Source of the DNA: Heterohyrax brucei
Lineage: Eukaryota; Chordata; Mammalia; Hyracoidea; Procaviidae
NCBI GenBank assembly: GCA_028571685.1
Contig: CM053146.1
Location: forward strand, 64,637,431-64,701,430
Length of the DNA: 64,000 nucleotides
Reading direction: 5' to 3'
Position 1 is the stretch's first letter, and each line of letters opens with the position of its first letter. Made by a program: the position numbers and the translations under genes. Below the pieces are notes generated by a model. That model saw only the letters and a list, made by a program, of their open reading frames with translations, was not told the DNA's origin and made no database searches. Shown one piece after another: positions 21,584 to 32,769 of the stretch.

Positions 21584-22010
21584 GTGTCATTAGATATACA
21601 TACCTACAGCAAAAATATACACTGGGCTAATAATTTGAAAATTAGGCCTTCTTACCTTTGCCTAGTGTTGTTAGGCTTACTCAAACTGTCAATGACATTG
21701 TCAATGGCATGGAAGCCCAAGAGACATCTTTGGAGTCTCTTAATGAAAAGTAATACTAGAATTACCCTAGACTTCCTGTTGGCACTACAAAGAGGAATTT
21801 GTGCCAGTGCTAATTCTTATTCTACCTGGATAAACATCACTGGAAAAGTAGATGAGATGTTTAAAAAAACATTGCCAGAAAATCACCATGTCAGTCAGTA
21901 CCTCCTATTCCTTACTCTCTTTTCTTAGACATGTTTAGTTGGTTGCCTAGTGGTTCTTGGCTACATTCTATGTTATAAACTAGATTAACCATTTTAATCA
22001 TTATTGTAAT
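21584..22010 (+). pseudogene. Retroviral envelope transmembrane-subunit remnant
   Basis: The open frame 21584-21928 contains ITLDFLLALQRGICASANSY followed by TWINITG, resembling the heptad and disulfide-loop region of gamma-type envelope TM subunits. Only one cysteine remains where the family usually has a CX6CC motif. After a stop at 21926-21928, another frame shows the tryptophan-rich pre-membrane patch (about 21930-21970). The receptor-binding subunit is missing. It is broken and non-functional. Confidence 0.5.
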
Positions 22011-22364
22011 TCCCCCAAGGCTTTGTCAAAAGTCTAATATTCATAATCAACCAACTAATCTCCTTGCTATACATTGAATTACATCCTTGGAAAGATCATT
22101 TACCCAAAAGAGTTTGACCTTATACCTTAGATGCCTTCTCCCTGTTAACTTCTTCCTTTCAATTTGGCCTTGCTCTATGCCATGTCCCCATCCTGAAAGA
22201 TTACTAAAGCAGAACATTGAAGCTATGGCATGGAAGCAAATGATTACAGTGCTTGACATGAACAATGAATATCAGGTCTGTTCCAATAAAGTACACATAG
22301 GAAAAGATGTTCTTGAGCATGATCAAAGATGTCCTACTTTAATTCTTGACCAAAAGCAAAGAAA

Positions 22365-23047
22365 TGTGAAAGAGCATTAGGGCACCTGCTATGACTGAGG
22401 CTTGAGTTACAGCCAAACTCAATCTTGTTTTATTTCTGCCTTAATGTGTGATCTGCAAGACAAAAATCTTTAGAAGACATTATGCAGACTAAAATTAGGT
22501 CATGCTAAAGAATACAGTTTTGCTTGCCCTCATTTTTGCCTGCACAGTGTTCCAGGAAAGATATGAAGGAAAGGTTCTCAGAAAATATTTGCCTAGACTA
22601 CTGTCATGAAATATATAAAGATTAACTGATGCCTAATGGAAAATGTTTGAGGTCTTCTAAATTCTGAAAGCTACACTAACTCACTGCATAAATGCCATAG
22701 TTTACACAAGCAACATGCACATGTGTCTGCTACATCTGTCTGCCAGCCACGCCCTCTGCCTAACAAGATATTTCATAAGCTTCACTATGCCAATTTTCTT
22801 TTTTTACATGTTGCTGTAAAAAATCAGCATACCATGCTTACGAAAGTACCTCAAGGCAGAGAGCTTGACTGGCAAACAAATGCAGGAGGTTTATGTTATT
22901 TGTGTAAAAACACAGTACCATTGCTTTCCCTTTAAGCAGCAGAGCAGTTTGCAATTTTGAGTGCTGCCCAATTCAAACTGCTCTATTCCTTCAATAAAAC
23001 TCTTCGTTTTACTCCTGATAGAGTAAGAATCTTGGTGCAGTACAACA
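22365..23047 (+). mobile_element. 3' LTR of the class I-like ERV
   Basis: Starts TGTGAAAGAGCATTAGGG directly after the purine tract and ends about ...CAGTACAACA. It contains CTTCAATAAAACTCTTCG, the poly(A) signal region shared with the 5' LTR. Confidence 0.8.
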
Positions 23048-23184
23048 CTGGCTTTAGAGATTAAATATAGGGCTGCTAACCTGGCAGAAGCCAACCAGCA
23101 GAATATCTTACATTATCATTTATTAACTGTGACATATTTGAATAGAATTTGATATGGGAAAGGCAAAAATTATAAAAACACTAA

Positions 23185-23390
23185 CCAAAAAATACCAAAC
23201 TTGCTACTATCAAGCTGATCTCAACTCACGGCAACTTCATATGTTACAGATTACTACTGTTTCAAGAAATCAGGCATTTTCTTGGTTTTAATATGTACAG
23301 AAGGAGGTTGCCAGGCTTTTCCATCATATTACTGGGTACATTTGAGTCACCAATCTTTCAGTTAGTAGTAGAGGACAAGCCATTGGAGCC
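23185..23390 (-). mobile_element. AfroSINE-related element, long and diverged
   Basis: Reverse-complement tail (AAACTTGCTACTATCAAGCT, then GATCTCAACTCACGGCAACT) and a degraded head ending ATTGGAGCC. The middle is a divergent long form (CCAGGCTTTTCCATC). Confidence 0.65.
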
Positions 23391-24234
23391 ACTCAAGAAT
23401 TCTTCAAAAGTATTAAACCAGGGTTTATTATCTATGGAATGAAAATAAATCCTTACATCAAAGATTTAAAATAAAAAACCTTTAGGTAAAGCATTCCTTA
23501 GAAGAAGGGGTCCTCAATCTACAGACTTTAAGTTGGCTGACACCATCAGACTCCCTTCTCCAAAGTTTAATAAGAATCACATTTGAAAAGAAACTGGCAT
23601 CCCTTGTTTTCAACTCAGGGACTTCACTAAAAGCACTCCTTTATCACCACTTGGCTTGGCTTATCACCTTACGAATTACCTCATTTCTCAAAAGTTTAAG
23701 AAATAACCTACGTTTAAAGTGATTCATTTACAAAACCAAATACAAGCACATCTTTCTAAAATCACATCAACTGTGCAAAATGAAGATTATCTATAAGATG
23801 TTTCTGTTACCATAGAGAGCCTTCTTAGGTTAGGCTGTGGGATGACAAAAAAGAGAGGAAAAGAAGAATTTTGAAATTCATTATCTGAAAGAGAATTCTA
23901 AGCTACAAGGGTGGACAAAGAAACAAACATAAGAGTAAAGGGCTTTTATGATGATAGCCAAGTGACAAAGTTATAAAGTTAGAAGGGAGAGTGGTATATA
24001 AGACCCTAACTTACAGAAGAAACAAGTTAAAAAATGGAAAATAATTTGAGAAGTATGAGCAAGTGGTGAACAAAGATAGTTAGATATAGAAAGATGTGTT
24101 AGTCGGTCAGCTTAGTAGAGAAAGGTGAAATGAAGGAACTCTGGAAACAAGGAAATCATGCAGTCTAGATTATTTAGAAAAGTTAAAATTTCAAATGCTT
24201 TGCCTGTCAAGCCATTTTGTCCCTATTTTCCCTA
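23391..24234. other. Intergenic sequence without recognised features
   Basis: No gene, RNA or clear repeat recognised. Confidence 0.5.
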
Positions 24235-24345
24235 TTTTTAGTTCAGACAATATGGTCATTATTGCACCTAATTTGTATCCACAGTGCCTAGCAAAATGTC
24301 TTCAAGACAGCAAACCTCAGTATTTGTTGACCATGATAATTACTA
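24235..24345 (+). mobile_element. L2 3'-end fragment
   Basis: TTGTATCCACAGTGCCTAGC followed by AAAATG matches the conserved L2 3' end (GTATCCCCAGTGCCTAGCA). Confidence 0.5.
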
Positions 24346-24705
24346 GAAAATTCAAAGCAGAGGTAACCTGCTTAAAAAAAACCTAACCATTCCTAAGGAA
24401 TAAAAACATATTTATCCGTAGTCTAGATTCTCAAAGCTCTGTTTAACATAAGAAATTGGTGCCACACTCACCTCTGATGATATCATCAGTGTTGGCTGGG
24501 GATAAAGCCACAATCTGGCAAAATACGCACCATCCTTGCTAGGTTTGGGGATTCTGTAGAGAAGTTACAACTACCAGGTTTGACTGCTATTAGCTCAAGA
24601 AAATGGTGCAGTCATTTCTCACAATGCAGGATAAACTTAAGATGTTTAAGAGACCTGTGTAAGCCCCAGAAAGAGAAAATATTAGTGGTTTGGACATGGA
24701 ATGTA

Positions 24706-25063
24706 ACAGCTAACAATTACAGAATGCTTACTATGTTCTAGGAATTGATGTGCTATCTCATTTTATCCTTTTAACTCTAAAAAAACCCAAACCAAAACCT
24801 GTTGTCAAAAAGATCCCAATTCACAGTCACCCTGTAAGACACAGTAGAAATGCCCCACACAATTTACAACCAGCAGCTGGCGGGTTTGAAGTGTCAACCT
24901 TTTGTTAGCAGCCAATCTCTTAACTGCTGCACCACCAGGGCTCCTATGGAGGTCAGATATTGTTACTATTCTACTTTTATAAGAAACTTAGGGTTAGCAA
25001 GGTTAAGAAATTGTCAAGATAATACAGGTATTAAAGGGCAGGGTTGGAATTTGAACCAGTATA
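24706..25063 (+). mobile_element. MIR split by an AfroSINE
   Basis: The left part (AGAATGCTTACTATGTTCTA ... TCTCATTTTATCCTTTTAAC) and right part (TATTGTTACTATTCTACTTT ... GGCAGGGTTGGAATTTGAAC) are consecutive pieces of a MIR-type SINE, with the AfroSINE at 24782-24944 between them. Confidence 0.75.
24782..24944 (-). mobile_element. AfroSINE within MIR
   Basis: AACCCAAACCAAAACCTGTT tail side, ACACAGTAGAAATGCCCCAC middle and CACCACCAGGGCTCC head. Confidence 0.9.
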
Positions 25064-25588
25064 ATCTAGTTCTTCAGAGTGGATATATCCGCAACCACAA
25101 GTACACTTCCACTGAGGGGAAAAATTTTTTTTTTACAAATAAGGGTGAATGAATTTTCTCTAATGTAATCTACACTCACTTTATTGTATAGGAGACACAT
25201 AATCTTCAACACACACCCTAAAAAGTTATATTGACACTTACGTGTCAACTTTTTCAATAAGAATAATAATCAAGTCTGTTAGTCTTCCAAGACTCGGTAA
25301 AAATGGGGATGATAGTAATTTCTTTCCAATACACAGATAAAAAATGCATATAAATTTAATATTTAACTTACTGGAATTTTTTAGATCTTCATCCTTCAAC
25401 TTACTAAAACAACTTCATAAAATGTCACTGTTAAAAAAATCTAACCGCCTTCGGTTTCAACAGCTGATTTTTAACGTTAAAAGATCTTTTATCATATATT
25501 ACTTTAAAACTACATAATCTAATCTAAATCTATGTAAGTTGTGGGCTTTTTCCTTAACCTACTCAATTAACAAACAAAGCTAATAACC

Positions 25589-25737
25589 CCAAACCAAACC
25601 CACTGCCACTGAGTCGATTCTGACCCATACCAACGCTATAGAACAGAACTACCCCAAAGCATATTCAAGGAGCACATGGGGGATTCCAACTGTCAAGTTT
25701 TTGGTTAGCAGACGTAGTCCTTAACCAGTTACCTGAG
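25589..25737 (-). mobile_element. AfroSINE, short form
   Basis: AAACCCACTGCCACTGAGTC, GAACAGAACTACCCCAAAGC and TTGGTTAGCAGACGTAGTCC in reverse order; the head is eroded. Confidence 0.9.
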
Positions 25738-26126
25738 TTTCTGATTCCTCTAACCTCCTCCCTTTTATTTACTAACTCACGTTTATTTACGTACGTCTTA
25801 GTTTATCACAATCACAGTTTTTAAGTTTTGTCTGTATTTTCCAGACCATCTCCCTTAATTTTCCTGAGCTAAATTAATGAATTTTTACTACAAAATCTGT
25901 AGCTATACCATGAAAGGTTAATGTCATGATTTTTAAAGCACAACACCACTAATACTGAATTACCACAAGGAAAGACAACGCACACAAACTGACTCCAACC
26001 CTAAAGGGAAGGTCTGCAGTATGATGGAACCAGGCAGGCAGGCAGTCAAGGAGTGAGGACGGAAGGTAGGGAAAGGCAGTGCTTAGTTCAATTCAATTAA
26101 CATTCGCTGCGCCACTAACCAAGCGC

Positions 26127-26144
26127 AAAAAAAAAAAAAAAAAA
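26127..26144 (+). repeat. A18 mononucleotide run
   Basis: Eighteen consecutive A residues just upstream of the CpG island; not linked to a recognisable retroposon. Confidence 0.95.
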
Positions 26145-26486
26145 GAGCTAGGTGGTATTTTCAGTTGTGGGCCGCGTAGGTTTGCCCGACGGGGCAGGAG
26201 CTGTCGGCGTGGACCCGGGAGCCGGCGAGCGGCAAGGCTGGTTCAGGGCCCCTCACTAGGCGAGGGCGTTAAAGCAGGGCTGGGCCTCCAGCTTCCCGTT
26301 CCCGTCGTCCGCACAGTCTCCGGCCCAGCCTCCAGCCCGCCAGTCGACCAAGCGCAGCCGCTTACCGAAGGCGCCTCGCTGCCTCCCCCTGGGGCAGCTC
26401 TTCAACGGTTGCCGCCGTCAGAGCACCACCCCGCGGCCGGGTACGTCGAGCCAGGAGCAGCTCTCGGATCCCTGCAGCGCCGCCAC

Positions 26487-26496
26487 TCTCGCGAGA
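26487..26496. promoter_or_regulatory. TCTCGCGAGA palindromic promoter element
   Basis: A perfect 10-bp palindrome. It is known as an orphan element enriched near mammalian CpG-island transcription starts and in bidirectional promoters, and has been linked to ZBTB33 (Kaiso). It sits about 90-100 bp upstream of the inferred start. Confidence 0.8.
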
Positions 26497-26581
26497 TACC
26501 GGCGAGGTACGCGAAGTGGGGGAGGAGGGAAAGGGAGGGGCCCTTAACGGCGGTGGCTGGTTCTGCGCCGGATCCGGCAGA

Positions 26582-26589
26582 GGGGCGGG
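26582..26589 (+). promoter_or_regulatory. GC box (Sp1-type)
   Basis: GGGGCGGG immediately upstream of GCGCCATTGTG. Confidence 0.6.
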
Positions 26590-26717
26590 CGCCATTGTGC
26601 TTCGCTGCGGAGTGCTCTGCTTCAGTCAGAGAGATAGAACACCCGAGAAGAAAGGCGGCAGTGTGCTCGTTGCGAGCGGGACGCTCTCTGTTCAGTGCCA
26701 GCCTGCGAGAAGGGGTA
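26590..26717 (+). other. MARCHF7: Inferred non-coding first exon of MARCHF7
   Basis: The coding start lies in an exon at 48830 with its own splice acceptor, so at least one upstream untranslated exon must exist, and the CpG island is the only plausible place. A candidate starts near GCGCCATTGTGCTTCGC and ends at a GTAATAAG donor (26715-26722). A stronger donor, TCAG|GTGAGG, lies at 27134/27135 and may serve a longer or alternative exon. The exact ends cannot be fixed from the sequence. Confidence 0.4.
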
Positions 26718-27390
26718 ATAAGCTGAGGAGCTCGGGGTTCTCCTTCCCGGGGAAGTGATTATAGAGTCCAGGCCGGAGGTGGGGGAGGGGAAGAGACGAA
26801 GTGCTGGCCTGGGGACGCGGAGGCCGCCTCCTAGCAAGATAGGATAGGCGTGCTTGATTGGGGACTTGATGGAATATGACAAGAGGGGCAGGTTCAGGCT
26901 TCCTCTCCCGGTGGCCGTTCGTCCTGTGGCGGAGTTTGTAACGGGTGGTTGGGTAGATTTTGTGTCCTCTTTATGGACGAATGGTAGCGAGGGAGAAGAG
27001 CTGAAGCCCTGCGTTGGCTCGGGGCGGCCTCCTCTTGGTCCTGGATGACAAGGGTCCTCCGGCGCACTGCGGGCCGGGAGTGTGGTGAGTGCAGTGTTTC
27101 ACTGGGGCCCGGGGCTCTGCCAGCCGTACCTCAGGTGAGGCGACCTGGTCCACCCTGAAATTCTGTGAAGATTGGCTCGTAGGTGGTTCCCATTCTTTAA
27201 TATTGTGTTACTGGAGTTGTTTTTGTATACATTATGACTTCCTCATGTTGAGATAGGTGATAATAATGTACAGAAGATGACGTGTTGGCATAAGAAGTAA
27301 AAATAGCGAAGGCACCTGTATTAGAATGCTCTCTCATTTTGATGAAACTGCGTAGTAAAGGTGAAAGGGTGCAAGGGTGGGGCGTCGGCA

Positions 27391-27545
27391 GAAACCGTTG
27401 CCGTCGAGTCAATTCCCACTTACAGCGACCCTCTAAGAGACAGTAGAACTACCCTTTGAATGTACAAGGAACGCCTGGTGGTTTTGAACTTTCGACCTCT
27501 TGGTTAGCAACCTTAGCTGTTAACCACAACGCCACCAGGGTTTTT
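27391..27545 (-). mobile_element. AfroSINE, little diverged
   Basis: GAAACCGTTGCCGTCGAGTC, ACAGTAGAACTACCCTTTGA and CAACGCCACCAGGGTTTTT. It retains several CpGs (CCGTCGAG, AGCGACC), which suggests a fairly young insertion or protection near the CpG island. Confidence 0.92.
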
Positions 27546-27896
27546 GTAGTAAAGATGAACGTCAGTAAATACAAAAATAATTTTAAAAAGCTACTGTTTT
27601 TTTTTCCTAACTACGACTGTAAATGTAGTATGTGGGAGAAATCCTGCCTTGGTAGTAAATTCATCGGGACCGGGCTTTTGGCACTCTTGGTAACTTTCAC
27701 TTAGATAAGTGTGACTATGCCAGATTAAATTGAATTCAGTAAAATGTTTGTAGGACCTTTCTGTAGGTGTTTTTCTTTTCTGTTATTGTAAACCTTCCCG
27801 TTGTAACTTATTTTATGTCGTGAGATGACATCAATTTTATGTCAGAAATGGGGTCAACGTTGCATTTTTCAGCTCTACAGCCTTTTGAGAAAGATC

Positions 27897-28075
27897 AGTG
27901 GTGTGGGGCAGTAGCACTTACGAGTCTAAAGATCGAGGTTTGAGTCTTGATTTTGCCATAATTGTATAACTCCTTGAGATTCTGTTAGGAACACAGCAGT
28001 TAATTCCTAAAGTTGAGGTGAGGATTAAACTAATGAGATAGTATGTAAAGCAGTCTGTACACCAAGTAATGTAAT
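27897..28075 (+). mobile_element. MIR
   Basis: GGGCAGTAGCACTTACGAGT, GGTTTGAGTCTTGATTTTGC and GAGGTGAGGATTAAACTAAT follow the order of MIR core and 3' regions. Confidence 0.75.
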
Positions 28076-28562
28076 ACGCATACAGTGGAGTTGACGGCTA
28101 ATGTCTGATTTATAGTCATGAATTCTAGTGGAAATAAAATTTTACCATACCCATGATGTCTCTCAGAGTGCTGACTGCTGTATTCTTTATACATACAACG
28201 TGTAGGTATTATGTCATATATGCTTTTTAGATAAACTACAACTTTTGTAGTCAGTTGTCTGTCTTAAATAGGTACAAGTTCTTTCTGCCACGTTGGCAAA
28301 GGCTTATTTTCCCAGGAAAAGCATGGAGATGCCCCTGTGTAGACATGCACTTGTATTCTACATACAGATTTCATATTAACTTGACAGAGTCATCCATGAC
28401 TCTCATACAACCGGCCTGTAATCAGCCCTAAATCTGCGTTACACAACTGTCCCTCTGGTATGTGTTCAGGAACTTCCCATATTTTAATATTATGTTTTAG
28501 GAAAATAATTTTAATGCTGTAAAATAAGATAATGTAAACATATTTAATGGTGATTTGTTATG

Positions 28563-28715
28563 TTCTGCCTTGGTGGCACAGCAATTGAAAAGTGTGGCTG
28601 CTAACCAAAAGATTGACTGTTCAGATCCACCAGACACTCTTCAGAAATGTTTCTCATTCCTAGAGGGTAACTGTGAGTAGAATCTACTCAGCAGACAACA
28701 GATTTGAGTTTTTAG
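28563..28715 (+). mobile_element. AfroSINE, degraded
   Basis: TCTGCCTTGGTGGCACAGCA, TGCTAACCAAAAGATTGACT and AACTGTGAGTAGAATCTACT. Confidence 0.85.
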
Positions 28716-29786
28716 GTTTTTGTTGTGTTCTGGGTTTACTGGATTAAGGCTTCATGATGAAAGAAAGACAGCCTCTGCCCTCTACAACCCACAGTTTAAC
28801 TCTAAAACTAAAGTATAAATGACTTATGTTATCTTTAGTGTAAATATATACCACTGCAGTGGAAGGACAGAGTAAGGGTGCGTAATCTTGGGGCTATAAT
28901 TTCACAGGAAGGATTGCTTGAATTAAGATAAAGGAGGACTCAGTTTGATAGAGGAACTGAGCAAGGGTGTGTAATAAACTGTGATTTGTTTTAAGAATTG
29001 GAGGTTAGAGCCTGAATTGAAAGACTTTTTTGCTGTATTGCTTTATACTGTGGGGCATGGAGAGCTTATAATGTGTCTGTGAGTCAAATAAAAATGATTT
29101 TTAGGTTTTTTTTTTGTTGAGACATTCTCCTGTTACCAGAGATAATTTAAGTTTCAGTAATAACAACAGTGGGAAATGCCCAGTGAAAGAACAGTGAAAT
29201 GCCCAGGTTTTCATCAAACCTGATTTTTAACTAACATATTAAACTTAAGAACTAATGAACTTTTTAACTATTCAGTAACTAAATCAACAGCTGATCATAT
29301 TAGAATTATCACAACTTAAAACGAGTAAGATACTAACTTTGTTGAGATCAACGAATTCGCTAGTGCAGACTTGTATTACAGTGAAATAATTTATAAATCA
29401 TTTGAAAAATTTGATGCTTAATACAGTTGCTAGTCATTTTATGGAGGGAATAAAATTATTTTATCTTAATTTTTAACTATTCTACGTGGACCTGGTCTTC
29501 AGGTTAAAGCTGGTTTTTCTTGCTCTCAAGTATGTTTTTCTCTGTGGCTGTACCGGTTAGACTAGATAAGGTGAATACTTGATTTTGAAGTCATCTAATG
29601 CTCTACACCTCTTTTTGTCAACAACTTTAAAAGAGGGCAAGTTTTAAACCTTGTACGCTAGTTATCCTCTTACATTTTTATTTCAGTTTAGGGTAATGTG
29701 TTTTTCACCCTCCAGAAAGAACAAGGCTTCTACTGAGTTCTTTCCAGTTTGGCCTCCTGCTGAGAATTTGGATTTTCACTCCCCCC

Positions 29787-29951
29787 CCCAAACTTGTTGC
29801 TGTCCAGTGGATTCTGACTCATAGCAACCCAGTAAGACAAAGTAGAACTAGTAGAACTACCCCTTAGAGTTTCCAAGGAGTGCCTGATGGGTTTCAATGC
29901 CTGACATTTTTGGTTAGCAGTCATAGCTCTTAACCCCTACAGCACCAGTTT
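29787..29951 (-). mobile_element. AfroSINE
   Basis: Starts after a run of C; AACTTGTTGCTGTCCAGTGG, AACTACCCCTTAGAGTTTCC and ACCCCTACAGCACCAGTTTC. It contains a small internal duplication (TAGAACTAGTAGAACTA). Confidence 0.9.
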
Positions 29952-30570
29952 CCTTTTTTATCCCAGATACACTAAATTGGAATCTAAATTTTGACAAAAC
30001 CCCAGGTAATCCTGGGAATTTTCATTTCACTTGGGGATCTTACTGAAATGTAGGTTATGATTCATTGTATCTCAGGTGGAATAGCAGGTGGGTCAATTTA
30101 GAAAGAACCTAAAAATGGTTTCCACTTACTGAATGAAGATTTAAACTTGATACTTACAGATTAAATTCACTTCAAGGAGAACAGAGGATATCTCTTAAAG
30201 TGCTCTATTGCGGACAGCATTGTAGCCATTTCTCATGGAAGTGTAGAACTTTTTTCTAGTTTTTTGTTTTTCCATACTCGGGTTTTTCTTTCTTTCATAA
30301 CTGTGTAAATGCCAGCCGGAAAATCAAGAAGCATTTTAAAAAATTGTAACTCATAACTTACGCTTTCAGTGTGTTTTTATTATTTGACTACCTTAGCTTC
30401 TGTGTCTCCATGTTGTCTGTGTTCAGTAAGATCAGTAAAACACCACGATCTCCCATTAATGAAAAAATAACCTTTCCCCATAAAAGCATATATTTTAAGC
30501 AGAGAGATATAGAGTAGGCATGAATAGTGGAATTGTCGTGAAGTTTGTCATTTTTATTAGGTAACAATAT

Positions 30571-30670
30571 TTTTATTCCTGAAAGACATTGACTGGTGAA
30601 ATCCATCGGTAATTTTTTGTTTTTATTCCTGAAAGACATTGACTGGTGAAATCCATTGGTAATTTTTATG
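30571..30670. repeat. 50-bp tandem duplication
   Basis: Two adjacent 50-bp units, each beginning TTTTATTCCTGAAAGACATT, nearly identical apart from a C/T difference at 30607 and 30657 and junction bases. Confidence 0.95.
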
Positions 30671-31004
30671 ATAACATTGGCTTTCAAGCCATGAATTTAT
30701 CTGCAGTAATGTTGTGCTTTTGTAGTTCAGTAATTGCAGCCTTCCTTAAATGATAGCTGACTTAAGACAAATTCTGGATTAGAAACAGTAATGTAATTAC
30801 GTTTTTCACATAAAGACTAGGTACATGGGACAGTGGTGTGATAATTGTGGGTAAGTATGAATTAAGATATGAGGACATAGATAATTCAGTGTAGAATTTC
30901 CATTTTCCATGGGGGAAGACCCAGATTTACCTTCCAGCCAATGCACCTCTTGTTCAGCCACCAGCCATCTGTGAGTGGTCGTTCACGTGTTGTGATGCCA
31001 GACA

Positions 31005-31190
31005 AGGAGTCCCTGGGTGGTGGAGATGGTTAAGTGCTTGACTACAGCTAAAAATGTTTGAGGTATAAACATACCCAGGGGTATTCTGAAGACAGGCCTG
31101 GTTATCTGCTTCTGCAGGATCACCACCTTGAAAACAGATCTACTCCACACATAGGAAGTAGCCATGAGTTGGAATCAATTCTGTGGTAAC
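31005..31190 (+). mobile_element. AfroSINE, long form, degraded
   Basis: GGAGTCCCTGGGTGGTGGAG head, long-form CTGGTTATCTGCTTCTGCAG middle and CCATGAGTTGGAATCAATTC tail. Confidence 0.8.
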
Positions 31191-31201
31191 TAACATCCAG
31201 G

Positions 31202-31405
31202 ATGCTAAACAGGTGTCAGCAGAGCTTCCAGACTAACATTAGGAAAACAGGCATGGTGATCTGCTTCTGAAACTTAGCAAATGAAAGCATTGTCACCGTC
31301 TTCTGATTCATAAGCAGTTATGATTTTAATATAGAACTGGGTATGTATGGTTCTGTTTTCCATTGCCATGAGTCAGGATTGCCTTGATGACAGCTGACAA
31401 CAGCA
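31202..31405 (+). mobile_element. AfroSINE-related partial copy
   Basis: Long-form middle (GCATGGTGATCTGCTTCTGA) and a tail (CCATGAGTCAGGATTGCCTT ... GACAGCTGACAACAGC) ending in an RTE-like CAACAGC tail. Confidence 0.6.
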
Positions 31406-31889
31406 AAAGTTAGGATATATTGTGAAGCTTGAATATATTGCTCTTATAGCAAACCATCTCAGAGTTTAGGGAGTATAACAACCATTCACTGTTTTTCATG
31501 GTTCTTTGTTCTTGCTGGTCTGTTCTCCTGCTGGTATTGCCTGGTTTTGCTTATTTACCTTCCACCTTTCAGCTGAAACATCACGAGGCTGAGATAGGAG
31601 GGTGACGTTATTGTGGCGGTTCGTTATATTTGGGCCTTGGTCCACATAGTCTTTCATGACATGGAGGTCTCAGTCAGCATTCCAGGAAGTGAAAGTGGAA
31701 GTTGTAAGACCTTATACAGCCTTGGAAATCATATAATGTCACTTGTACTGCATTCTTAGTCAAAAGTAGTATGGCAGAGACCAGCCCATATTCAAGGAGT
31801 AGAGAAATAAAATTGTAGCTCTTCATGGGCACATTAACAAGTGTGTAGTGAAATCTTAACTGTTTTAGTTTTCATTTCCCTAATGACAT
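31406..31889. other. Unclassified old repeat-like or unique intronic sequence
   Basis: The base composition suggests an old interspersed repeat, but I cannot name it. No ORF. Confidence 0.3.
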
Positions 31890-32047
31890 GAGGAGACACT
31901 GGTGCATAGTGGTTTAAGAGCTATGGCTGTTGACCAAAAGGTTGACAGTACAAATCCAATAGGCACTCCTTGGAAACCCTATGGGACATTTCTCTGCCCT
32001 GTAGGATTGGTAGGAGTTGGAATTAACTTGATTGCAGTGGAGTTTCA
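31890..32047 (+). mobile_element. AfroSINE, short form
   Basis: GGAGACACTGGTGCATAGTG, CAAAAGGTTGACAGTACAAA and GGAGTTGGAATTAACTTGAT. Confidence 0.9.
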
Positions 32048-32059
32048 GTGACATACAGA

Positions 32060-32250
32060 GGAGCCGTGGTGGCACAGTGGTGAAGTGCTTGGCTCCTGAC
32101 TGAAAGGTCAGCAGTTCAAACCCACCAGCATCTAGGCGGAGAAGGATGTAGTAATCTGTTTCCATAAAGATAACAGGTTTGGAAACTCTATGGGGCAATA
32201 GTACTCTGTGTATAGGATCATTATGAGGCAGACTTGATGGCAACTGGTTT
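32060..32250 (+). mobile_element. AfroSINE, long form
   Basis: GGAGCCGTGGTGGCACAGTG head, AAAGGTCAGCAGTTCAAACC box region, long-form GTAGTAATCTGTTTCCATAA insert, and tail GACTTGATGGCAACTGG. It directly follows another copy. Confidence 0.92.
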
Positions 32251-32309
32251 ATCCCGTGGTGTTAAGCATCTTTCATATACTTATTTGCCATCTATATATG
32301 TTCATTGAG

Positions 32310-32670
32310 TAAAAGGATCAGAAAGGAATTGACACTTTGAATTAATGATGTTGGTGAAGAGTATCTTATGTACCGCTGTCACAAGAATGAACAAATTTGT
32401 CTGCAAGAAGTATAGCCAGAATGCTCCTTAGGATCAGGGATGGCAAGACTTACCATGTACTTTGCACGTGTTATTAGGAGAGGCCAATCTCTGGATAAAC
32501 ACATCATGCTTGGTACAGTAGAGGGTCAGCAGAAAAAGAGGAAGACCTATATTGAGGTAGACTGCCATAGTGACCGTAACAGTGGGCTCAAACATAAGGA
32601 TTGTAAGGATAATGTAGTACTAGGCAGTGTTTTCTGTCGTACACAGAGTTGCTCTGTATAGGAACTCAGT
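32310..32670 (+). mobile_element. RTE-clade LINE 3' end (BovB-like)
   Basis: GGAATTGACACTTTGAATTA, ACAAATTTGTCTGCAAGAAG, ATTAGGAGAGGCCAATCTCT and GCAGAAAAAGAGGAAGACCT appear in the order of the ORF2 C-terminus/3' end of the Afrotherian RTE. The same order recurs at 46380-46571. Stops break the frame. Confidence 0.75.
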
Positions 32671-32769
32671 AAATGAAACAGCAATATCTTTGTTGGTAAG
32701 GTGTGTGTACAGAGTTTTCTTCATGTTTTAATTGGACTGTTTGTTTAGTGGTAAGTTAGTTGTTTTCAT

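Larger units (their letters stand above)
19805..23047 (+). mobile_element. Class I-like endogenous retrovirus, heavily deleted
   Basis: Two related LTRs (19805-20534 and 22365-23047) flank an internal region of only about 1.8 kb. After the 5' LTR, TGGTGTCAGAAGCAGGA (20538-20554) sits at the primer-binding-site position. Before the 3' LTR, the purine-rich AAAAGCAAAGAAA acts as a polypurine-tract candidate. Gag and pol are missing. A transmembrane-envelope remnant lies at about 21760-22000. The LTRs are strongly diverged and each has private gaps, so the insertion is old. Confidence 0.8.
26150..27160 (+). promoter_or_regulatory. MARCHF7: CpG-island promoter of MARCHF7
   Basis: This is the only strongly GC- and CpG-rich kilobase in an otherwise AT-rich window. 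It lies upstream of the first coding exon in the correct orientation. It contains the palindrome TCTCGCGAGA (26487-26496), a GC box GGGGCGGG (26582-26589) and an adjacent GGCGCCATTGTG that could form a YY1-like initiator. No TATA box is evident. This is the layout of a broadly expressed gene. The transcription start is inferred to be near 26590. Confidence 0.85.

Noticed and set aside
22087-22380. 97-codon ORF upstream of the ERV 3' LTR
   Set aside because: It spans decayed envelope tail and the start of the LTR with no recognisable motif; likely chance.
26079-26726. 215-codon plus-strand ORF across the CpG island
   Set aside because: GC-rich sequence has few stop codons. The translation is low-complexity Arg/Ala/Pro/Ser with an A-run encoded poly-Lys, no recognisable domain, and it overlaps the promoter elements.
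26362-26882. Minus-strand ORFs in the CpG island as a divergent gene
   Set aside because: Same composition effect. No splice structure or known protein similarity is visible; only antisense transcription remains possible.
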